In this document: positions 5,495 through 10,778 of the stretch, one piece after another
How the letters are laid out: every line of letters starts with the position of its first letter
Numbering within the stretch: position 1 is the stretch's first letter
Source of the DNA: a virus
Strand: one strand, 5' to 3'
Length of the DNA: 23,435 nucleotides
Virus record (IMG/VR): IMGVR_UViG_3300044858_002515
Coordinates: 1-23,435 of that record
Position numbers and translations under genes: made by a program
Notes under the pieces: generated by a model
Database searches by the model: none
What the model was told of the DNA's origin: nothing
What the model saw: only the letters and a program-made list of their open reading frames with translations

Positions 5495-6574
5495 ATGAAT
5501 CTAAGAGAATACCAACAGAAAGCAGTAGAGTGGGCCAAAACTAGCGACGGTCTGATCGTCGCTCCGGCTGGCAGCGGTAAGACCTGGATTGCCGCGAGCA
5601 TCATCAAGCACTTCCAACATAGCTTGGGTGGGGCTAGATTTGGCTGGCTCGCCCCAACACGCGAGACATGTCAGCAAGCGCGCACATCGCTCCGCGTTGC
5701 CGGTGTACCTGACGAGGTCGTTGAGGTGCGTTGTCCGCATGAGTCAGTGGACTTCAGCAAGAAGGACATACTGATCGTTGACGAAGCGAAGCACAGCCCC
5801 GCTGCTGGATGGCGACGCATCATCGAATCCTGTGACGGAGAGCGTTATGGTTTTGACGCCACGCCGTGGAGTGACAACGAGGATCGTAATATTGTCATCA
5901 AGGAGCTGTTCAACCAGCGAGTCTACGAAATCAAGCGCAGCGACATCGGCGATTCATTGGCCGACGCTTATCTCGAACTCTCCGACGCAACTGATCTGAA
6001 TCTGAAGCAGAAGATCGATGACAACATCGACCGGCTGTTTGTAACAAGACGGCGGTATATGCGGATAAGTGACGACGAATTGAAGCGCATGTGCGCCTGG
6101 GAATCGCTCGTTGAAATCGGCATCTGCGAGAACCGTGAGCGCAACGATTACGCCATCAATTACGCGCTAGACCACCTCGACATGCAGACGCTCATTCTCA
6201 TCCCGCGCATCACGCTGGGTGAGGACTACGAAAAGCGCATTCCGAATTCTCTGCTCGTCCATTCCAAGATTGCGAAGAAGCAGCGCAAGGCCGCGATGGA
6301 GGAGTTCAAGGCTGGCAACCTGCGGACCATGATTGCCACATCACTGGCCGACGAAGGACTCGATCTTCCAAATGTCGAACTACTCATCATGGTGAGTGGC
6401 GGTCGGTCATCACAGAAGACGATCCAGAGAGCGAGTCGCGCACTACGGAAAACAGATTCCAAAAACTGTGCGACAATCGTGGACTTTTCTGACAAGTTCC
6501 ACCCCATCGGAGCGTATCACGCGAAAAAGCGCATGGCATGCTACCGTCAACTCGGTTGCGTCTTCCTCCAATGA
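5495..6574 (+). CDS. Phage SF2 DNA/RNA helicase
   Basis: 359 residues, a compact two-domain superfamily 2 helicase. Motifs in order: Q-like region REYQQKAV (4-11), Walker A APAGSGKT (23-30), motif Ia APTR (53-56), Walker B VDEAKH (95-100), motif III GFDATPW (119-125), motif V ATSLADEGLDLP (281-292) and motif VI QRASRALR (311-318). The box reads DEAK-H instead of the more usual DECH or DEAD, and motif VI has Ser where most relatives have Gly (QR-GR). All ATP-handling residues are present. It probably remodels DNA at forks or recombination intermediates. Being followed by SSB and resolvase genes supports a replication/recombination role. The start at 5495 is the first ATG; the next gene overlaps by ATGA. 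Confidence 0.9.
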   Translation: MNLREYQQKAVEWAKTSDGLIVAPAGSGKTWIAASIIKHFQHSLGGARFGWLAPTRETCQQARTSLRVAGVPDEVVEVRCPHESVDFSKKDILIVDEAKHSPAAGWRRIIESCDGERYGFDATPWSDNEDRNIVIKELFNQRVYEIKRSDIGDSLADAYLELSDATDLNLKQKIDDNIDRLFVTRRRYMRISDDELKRMCAWESLVEIGICENRERNDYAINYALDHLDMQTLILIPRITLGEDYEKRIPNSLLVHSKIAKKQRKAAMEEFKAGNLRTMIATSLADEGLDLPNVELLIMVSGGRSSQKTIQRASRALRKTDSKNCATIVDFSDKFHPIGAYHAKKRMACYRQLGCVFLQ

Positions 6575-6933
6575 GTGCATCAATTACAACGACAACAAAC
6601 GAAACAGCCACGCCCACAGAGAACGTGGTTTATCTGATCGGCGAACTTCGAGGTATCAGCCGTCAAACAGAAACCAAGACAGGTGCGCTTATGGTGCGCC
6701 GCGTTATATCCGTCGCTCGCCATTGGACGGATGCAGATGGCCGATTCCACGAAGATTACGACGAATTCGAACTGTCCTCATGGGGGCAGGTTGCGGAGAA
6801 GATCATGGAAGTCGGCAATGGCGCGCTGGTGCGTGTCAAAGGCCGTGTAAAGGTTGAGAAGTGGTCGGACGGTGGTGACACGAAATCAGCCGTTCGAATC
6901 GCTGCCGAACAAATAACGGTTCTGTGCTACTAA
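6571..6933 (+). CDS. OB-fold single-stranded DNA-binding protein without acidic tail
   Basis: 120 residues. After a Thr-rich leader of about 20 residues, the segment VVYLIGELRGISRQTETKTG, the strand MVRRVISVARHW with DGRFHEDYDEFELSSWGQVAEK, then GALVRVKGRVKVEKW and the final strand AVRIAAEQITVL follow the bacterial SSB OB-fold, including the G-L-Y/V-V-GR-V pattern and the W-x-x-A-E helix. Unlike cellular SSB it stops at TVLCY directly after the last strand, with no linker and no acidic Pro-Phe tail. It should coat ssDNA during replication. The ATG overlaps the helicase stop; a longer frame exists but would sit inside the helicase gene. Confidence 0.85.
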   Translation: MSASITTTTNETATPTENVVYLIGELRGISRQTETKTGALMVRRVISVARHWTDADGRFHEDYDEFELSSWGQVAEKIMEVGNGALVRVKGRVKVEKWSDGGDTKSAVRIAAEQITVLCY

Positions 6934-6934
6934 A

Positions 6935-7399
6935 ATGAGTAAATCAAACAAACCCATCGTTGCCGTTGACCCTGGTGTCGGCGGCGGATTCGCAGTCAAC
7001 ACACCGGACGGAATCGTCCTGTTAAAGATGCCGGAATCACTGCCGGACATCTGCGCGCTGATCAATCAGCTAAAGGTGGCCAACTCAGAGTTATGGATCG
7101 AGGAGCTTCCGAACTTTGTGTCCCCCATGACGAAAAGCTCGTCGATGGCCGTGCTTCACAGAAACCTTGGTCGGGTTGAAGCTGCTGCATACGCATACGG
7201 ATACGCTCTTCACAGAGCAGCTCCAAAAGCGTGGCAGGCTCCGTTAGGACTCGGCGGGAAAGCATCGTGCAAGGATTATTCCGATTGGAAGCGCAAGCTC
7301 AAGGCGAAGGCCCAGGAATTGTATCCACACCTAGATGTGACGCTTAAGAACTGCGACGCCCTGCTGATTCTGCACTATGCCATGGGAGGCGGCAGATGA
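6935..7399 (+). CDS. RuvC-like Holliday junction resolvase / RNase H-fold nuclease
   Basis: 154 residues. The first strand IVAVDPGVGGGFAV places a catalytic Asp at 12, followed by the Gly-rich turn typical of RuvC. WIEELP gives the acidic residues Glu56/Glu57, and near the C terminus KNCDALLILHYA gives Asp141 with the Asp-Ala-Leu helix characteristic of this family. This is the layout of compact phage RuvC-type nucleases that cut Holliday junctions or branched DNA before packaging. A second C-terminal acidic residue (often three positions from the first in RuvC) is not obvious. It starts one nt after the SSB stop and overlaps the next, very small, gene by ATGA. Confidence 0.85.
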   Translation: MSKSNKPIVAVDPGVGGGFAVNTPDGIVLLKMPESLPDICALINQLKVANSELWIEELPNFVSPMTKSSSMAVLHRNLGRVEAAAYAYGYALHRAAPKAWQAPLGLGGKASCKDYSDWKRKLKAKAQELYPHLDVTLKNCDALLILHYAMGGGR

Positions 7400-7515
7400 T
7401 CCGCAGATCCAATCGCCCTCCAACGGAGAGCGAGATAAAGCAAATGCTCATCGCGGCCTTCTGCATGGGCATGATCATCACGTCCGCGTACTTCATCCTG
7501 TTCATCCTCAAATGA
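7396..7515 (+). CDS. 39-residue single-pass membrane peptide
   Basis: 39 codons plus stop, found by reading between two coupled genes. The protein has a basic, polar start (MIRRSNRPPTESEIKQ) and one continuous hydrophobic helix to the end (LIAAFCMGMIITSAYFILF, then ILK). The ATG overlaps the resolvase stop by ATGA and its own stop overlaps the next ATG (AATGA), which is strong support for translation despite the size. Basic residues before the helix suggest N-terminus in the cytoplasm. Function unknown. It could be a membrane-targeted toxin-like or exclusion peptide, or simply a membrane anchor for a partner. Confidence 0.7.
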   Translation: MIRRSNRPPTESEIKQMLIAAFCMGMIITSAYFILFILK

Positions 7516-7709
7516 GCGAGAATAACCTGAAACCTCTCGCAGAGGAGACGGACGTTGATACGCTTCGAGCGGCCATCGCAGAGTACCAATGGTTGGCCAA
7601 GACCTTATTCAAATCTTTAGGGTGCGGATGCTACGGAGGACATGACCTCTGCTACAACTGCACCCAAGCTGAGAGACACTACAAACACACAACCGAGACA
7701 TACAAATAA
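7512..7709 (+). CDS. Small Cys/His zinc-binding-like protein
   Basis: 65 residues from the ATG that overlaps the membrane peptide stop. The N-terminal half is a helix (EETDVDTLRAAIAEYQWLAKTL). It is followed by CGCYGGHDLCYNC, giving Cys38, Cys40, His44, Cys47 and Cys50, a compact cluster consistent with one zinc ion, and a His-rich helical end. Such knuckles occur in small phage regulators and nuclease accessory proteins, but this one matches no named family that I recognise. An in-frame upstream extension overlaps the previous two genes and was not used. The TAA stop overlaps the next ATG by one nt. Confidence 0.7.
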   Translation: MSENNLKPLAEETDVDTLRAAIAEYQWLAKTLFKSLGCGCYGGHDLCYNCTQAERHYKHTTETYK

Positions 7710-7906
7710 TGAGCGCAATTAAACAACAGACAATCCGAGTGGCAGACGCAGATGAATCCACGCCAAGAATAGACTTCGCCTACATCGACAAGAAGTACAA
7801 GGAATGGCTGGTTCGCCGTGGATTTTCCAATGAACTTGGAAACGAACTTGGAATGCGACGGCCAAACGGACGACGTGGCAAACGAATTGACCCTGATGAA
7901 ATCTGA
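7709..7906 (+). CDS. Small basic phage protein of unknown function
   Basis: 65 residues, TAATG-coupled to the previous gene. The first two thirds look like a genuine small helical protein (TPRIDFAYIDKKYKEWLVRRGFSNELGNELG). The end (MRRPNGRRGKRIDPDEI) is basic and reads like disordered tail. The last 77 nt can also be read in the next frame from an ATG at 7830. NELGNELG is a tandem repeat at DNA level (7829-7852). Not recognised. Confidence 0.55.
   Translation: MSAIKQQTIRVADADESTPRIDFAYIDKKYKEWLVRRGFSNELGNELGMRRPNGRRGKRIDPDEI
7829..7852 (+). repeat. Two-copy 12-nt tandem repeat
   Basis: AATGAACTTGGA is followed directly by AACGAACTTGGA, differing at one position. It encodes NELG twice in one frame and, from the ATG inside it, NLETNLE in the overlapping frame. 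Confidence 0.7.
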
Positions 7907-8090
7907 AATTACGCGAGAACAACTGTTGAAGGAAGCGCCTCGGCTGATCGAGTATGCCATTCTTCGCGGCTGGATGACTAAGCCCAAACCAAAATCTGAT
8001 GACGCTTGGCATTGCAGTGGATCAGGACATCTCGACGACGCTTCAGACGATGAAATACAGGAACTCCGCAAAAAGCTCGGTGGAGGTTGA
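7896..8090 (+). CDS. Small acidic phage protein of unknown function
   Basis: 64 residues from ATG 7896, which gives an 11-nt overlap with the previous gene. The sequence MKSEITREQLLKEAPRLIEYAILRGWM is a helical start, followed by a Lys/Pro linker and an acidic helix (DDASDDEIQELRKKLGGG). In-frame alternatives are ATG 7830 and GTG 7818, which would add 22 or 26 residues fully overlapping the upstream gene; I chose the shortest because the overlap is then ordinary, but no strong Shine-Dalgarno distinguishes them. Function unknown. Confidence 0.5.
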   Translation: MKSEITREQLLKEAPRLIEYAILRGWMTKPKPKSDDAWHCSGSGHLDDASDDEIQELRKKLGGG

Positions 8091-8235
8091 ACTCCTCTCC
8101 GACGACGTAGAAATACGGATCGGAGAAACCAAGTGGGCAGGCGTGGCCTACATGCGAGAAGGCAAGAGCAAGGTCTACGTTCGAACCAAAGCCGAATTCA
8201 AGGCCAAGTTCGTTCTGGTCGATGCGAAGCCCTAA
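8050..8235 (+). CDS. Small beta-rich phage protein of unknown function
   Basis: 61 residues from ATG 8050, overlapping the previous gene by 41 nt. The pattern of alternating hydrophobic residues (VEVELLSDDVEIRIGETKWAG, then VAYMREGKSKVYVRTKAEFKAKFVLV) suggests a small beta barrel or sheet; similar short proteins with a Y-R-G-x-S-x-x-Y/F-V-R-T segment are seen in other phages. An earlier ATG at 7999 would add 17 residues with no better ribosome site. No function known. Confidence 0.6.
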   Translation: MKYRNSAKSSVEVELLSDDVEIRIGETKWAGVAYMREGKSKVYVRTKAEFKAKFVLVDAKP

Positions 8236-8446
8236 CCTATACATCGCCGCACAAGAGCAGCTCTTTGCGAAGTTTCAGTCACGCTCCATCGCCATCCAGC
8301 ATTGGAGCAAGTACCTGATGACTCCCAAAGAGCTTGCTCTCCTTTTTCAGAAATTAGAGAAATCAAATTCTGTTCTTCGCGAGATAGCCAAGACTGACCT
8401 TGGCCAAAGCGGAGAGTTAGCGAGAAAACAACTTGGAATCGAATGA
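8222..8446 (+). CDS. Small helical phage protein of unknown function
   Basis: 74 residues if started at ATG 8222 (14-nt overlap with the previous gene), or 42 residues from the internal ATG at 8318. It is helical throughout, with a basic aromatic N-terminal part (SPNLYIAAQEQLFAKFQSRS) and a Leu/Lys/Glu-rich helix (PKELALLFQKLEKSNSVLREIAKTD). It has an ATGA overlap with the primase-helicase gene, so its translation is coupled to that gene and a helper role is possible but unproven. Confidence 0.55.
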   Translation: MRSPNLYIAAQEQLFAKFQSRSIAIQHWSKYLMTPKELALLFQKLEKSNSVLREIAKTDLGQSGELARKQLGIE

Positions 8447-10281
8447 ATCAATCAAAGATCGACCGTGCGCGTGCGTGGCTTAGAAACACGCCAGGAGCCG
8501 TCGCAGGTCAAGGCGGTCATAACGCAACCTTCGCAGTAGCAACCGCGCTCATACACGGTTTTGAGCTGAATGCGGGGGATGCGGAGTCGCTCCTGCACGA
8601 GTACAACGCGAAATGCCTCCCACCATGGAAGCCGAATGAGTTGGCGCATAAGCTCGATCAGGCGTCCAAGGTTCCGCACGACAAGCCGCGTGGCTGGCTT
8701 CTCGAATCGAATTCCGGCATGGGGCAGGGCGGAACTCCGGTATCACCCACCGGCAAGTTTGTGGTGCGAAAGATCCAAGCAATTCCGCAATCGGACTTTC
8801 GATTTTCAACCATAGATTTCTTAAAAGCCTGCTTTGAACCAGATGAAGTTGTCTGCATCTGCAATGACATCGTAAGCGACGATGAAGGTCGGACTCGGCC
8901 AAACTCCAAGGGTACATTCCTCAAGCGCGACGAATGGATTAAGAACCATTTCACGCCGCCCATCAGCGCCATGTGGAACGGTCCTGACAGCCGTGGCGCA
9001 TACGTCCGCGTCAACCCATGCTTCGATGAGAGTGGTTCTGATTCCGGCGTGGCAGCGTTCCGCCATGTGCTGGTCGAGATGGACGAGAAGACCAAGGACG
9101 AGCAATGGACAATCCTCAAGGAGTCGAAGCTGCCGATGTCCGTCGTCATCGATTCCGGTGGCAAGAGTTTGCACGGCTGGGTACGCGTCGATGCGGCGAA
9201 CAAGGAGGAATGGAACGAGCGTCGTGATGTCGTCTATCGCCAGTTAGAAGCTCTTGGCATCGATCCAAAGAATAAGAACGCAAGCAGGTTCAGCCGGTTG
9301 GCCGGTGTGATGCGCGATGGCAAGGAGCAGAAGCTGTTGGCCGTCAATGTGGGTGTCGTGAACTGGGATGCGTTCACGGACTATCTGGAGTCGCAGGACA
9401 TGCCTCAGGAGTTCTCGCTCGATAGCATCATCGAGTACGACCCGAAGAATGATCCTGATAATCTGATCGGCGACAGATGGCTACGTCGCGGATCTTCGCT
9501 TCTATTCGTCGGCCAAAGTGGTTGCGGCAAAAGCTCGATGGCCGCGTATCAGGGGATGAAGTGGGCGTCCGGCGAAGCATGGTTTGGCGTAAAGCCCGTC
9601 CGGGCGTTAAAAGTGGCTTACATCCAGGCGGAAAACGACATCGCCGATCAGCATGACGCACTCAAAGGTGCTGCTCAGATGACGTTTGGAAAGGAGAACT
9701 GGGAGCGAGGATTGCGGAGCGTGGACATGCTCTTCTTCCGCGAAACGGTCCGAACCGGAACAGACTTCGCCACAATGCTTCGCCGCCTCGTTCGCAAGAC
9801 CAAGGCTGACGTGGTTTACATCGATCCGCTGCTCTCCTACATGGGTGGCAATCCTGCGGATATCGAGGTCTGCGCGAACTTCACCCGACACCTTCTCCAG
9901 CCGATTATGATGGAGACAGGCGTTGTCCTAGTACTTGTCCATCACTTCCCCAAGCCGAAGGGTAAGGACGACAAACCGGAGAGCGTGGCAGATTTGGCCT
10001 ACTCAGGATTCGGATCGTCCGATCTAACGAACTGGGCGAGAGAGGTGATTGTGATGAAGGAGGTTGGCTTCAACAATCCGCGCAAGTTCATGCTCGGCAT
10101 GGCGAAACGGGCAGACCGTTCCGGCATGACTGACAAGGAAGGAAAAGTCACCGGATCGATTATGATCCAGCGTGGTACGGGCGGCGACATCTCATGGAAC
10201 TACGCGGAGCCTGAGAAGTTCGTTGTGGATAAGGAGTCGGCCAAGAAACCGCATTCCAAAGGCAAATATCCTAAGCGTTAG
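8443..10281 (+). CDS. Primase-helicase fusion (AEP-like primase plus RecA-fold ATPase)
   Basis: 612 residues in three parts. (1) Residues 5-77 (RARAWLRNTPGAVAGQGGHN...LLHEYNAKCLPPWKPNELAHKL) are the small helical PriCT-like domain found in phage and plasmid primase-helicases. (2) Residues about 180-305 resemble the catalytic core of archaeo-eukaryotic primases: VEMD (211-214) as metal motif, SGGKSLHGWV (238-247) as the S-x-H motif, and NASRFSRLAGVMR (279-291) as the last motif. (3) Residues 345-585 are a RecA-fold ATPase of the RepA/hexameric helicase type, with Walker A GQSGCGKS (357-364), Walker B VVYID (457-461) and VLVHHF (497-502). It should prime and unwind at the phage fork. It is the last gene of the plus-strand arm and its 3' end overlaps the convergent minus-strand gene by 11 nt. 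Confidence 0.85.
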   Translation: MNQSKIDRARAWLRNTPGAVAGQGGHNATFAVATALIHGFELNAGDAESLLHEYNAKCLPPWKPNELAHKLDQASKVPHDKPRGWLLESNSGMGQGGTPVSPTGKFVVRKIQAIPQSDFRFSTIDFLKACFEPDEVVCICNDIVSDDEGRTRPNSKGTFLKRDEWIKNHFTPPISAMWNGPDSRGAYVRVNPCFDESGSDSGVAAFRHVLVEMDEKTKDEQWTILKESKLPMSVVIDSGGKSLHGWVRVDAANKEEWNERRDVVYRQLEALGIDPKNKNASRFSRLAGVMRDGKEQKLLAVNVGVVNWDAFTDYLESQDMPQEFSLDSIIEYDPKNDPDNLIGDRWLRRGSSLLFVGQSGCGKSSMAAYQGMKWASGEAWFGVKPVRALKVAYIQAENDIADQHDALKGAAQMTFGKENWERGLRSVDMLFFRETVRTGTDFATMLRRLVRKTKADVVYIDPLLSYMGGNPADIEVCANFTRHLLQPIMMETGVVLVLVHHFPKPKGKDDKPESVADLAYSGFGSSDLTNWAREVIVMKEVGFNNPRKFMLGMAKRADRSGMTDKEGKVTGSIMIQRGTGGDISWNYAEPEKFVVDKESAKKPHSKGKYPKR

Positions 10282-10287
10282 CCTTTT
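10258..10287 (+). terminator. Hairpin at the convergent gene ends, weak terminator candidate
   Basis: AAAGGC (10258-10263) pairs with GCCTTT (10281-10286), the loop holding the two facing TAG stops, and TTTT completes the plus-strand side. A further perfect 8-bp inverted repeat, CCAAAGGC (10256-10263) with GCCTTTGG (10310-10317), competes with it. The U-run is short, so termination in either direction would be weak. Confidence 0.35.
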
Positions 10288-10462
10288 CCTCACGCATGGC
10301 GCGGCGACGGCCTTTGGCAGCGAGCGATTGGAACTTCGCCTTGCCGTATTTTTTGCGGCCAAGGTAGCTCGCCAAAGCCTTCGGATCTTTCACGCCTTTC
10401 TTCTCAAGCTCTCCAACGAGCTTCTCGTAACGTCCACCACCACCAAGTCGCATCTTGTCCAT
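10271..10462 (-). CDS. Small very basic conserved phage protein
   Basis: 63 residues. MDKMRLGGGGRYEKL, KKGVKDPKALASYLGRKKYGKAKFQSLAAKGRRR is a pattern I know from short proteins of many environmental phages: a Gly-rich start, a helix, then a Lys/Arg helix with the GRKKYGK-KFQ-LAAKG core. The strong positive charge suggests nucleic-acid contact or packaging with DNA, but no role is established to my knowledge. It is the last gene of the minus-strand virion arm, four nt after the previous stop. There is no good Shine-Dalgarno before the first ATG; an ATG at 10453 has GGAC before it and is an alternative start three codons in. Confidence 0.8.
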   Translation of the reverse strand: MDKMRLGGGGRYEKLVGELEKKGVKDPKALASYLGRKKYGKAKFQSLAAKGRRRAMREEKANA

Positions 10463-10466
10463 AAAA

Positions 10467-10778
10467 TCAGATTGGGTTTGAGGTTAGAACCGACAGAGCA
10501 ATCACCAAAATCCATGCAGCGCAGCTCCAATACTTGGGCGTCGTCTTATCCTTCGCACTCGCGCAGTTATGCCGCGCGCGGAAATTCTTACGACGCTCAG
10601 GATTGTCGCGTTTGATTTCCATGTTCGGATCGCCGAACCGGACGATGACAACCTTGCCAGCCGGATTCTTGACGTACACCGCGCTCTTCTTCCGCTCGCC
10701 AGGAGTGTAGAAGGGCTTGTTCAGCGTCACCTTACGCCCCTTGTAGGTATTACCTTTTTTGGAGAGGGAGGTTTTCAT
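10467..10778 (-). CDS. Conserved phage protein with FRARHNC/YWSC motif
   Basis: 103 residues. KVTLNKPFYTPGERKKSAVYVKNPAGKVVIVRFGDPNME is followed by ERRKNFRARHNC, a charged spacer and TPKYWSCAAW. The FGDP-MEIKRD-PERR--FRARHNC...YWSC series is highly conserved in many tailed phages, usually among virion genes, with no proven role that I can name. Cys and His in RARHNC and YWSC could bind a metal. Relatives I recall end close to the Trp after YWSC; here a further hydrophobic stretch ILVIALSVL follows, which could insert in membrane. The start shares one base with the stop of the upstream 1068-residue gene (TAATG). Confidence 0.8.
   Translation of the reverse strand: MKTSLSKKGNTYKGRKVTLNKPFYTPGERKKSAVYVKNPAGKVVIVRFGDPNMEIKRDNPERRKNFRARHNCASAKDKTTPKYWSCAAWILVIALSVLTSNPI

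Noticed and set aside
8658-9203. A 181-codon minus-strand open frame inside the primase-helicase gene
   Set aside because: It lies opposite conserved primase motifs, has no ribosome site and shows Ser/Pro/Arg bias typical of antisense frames.
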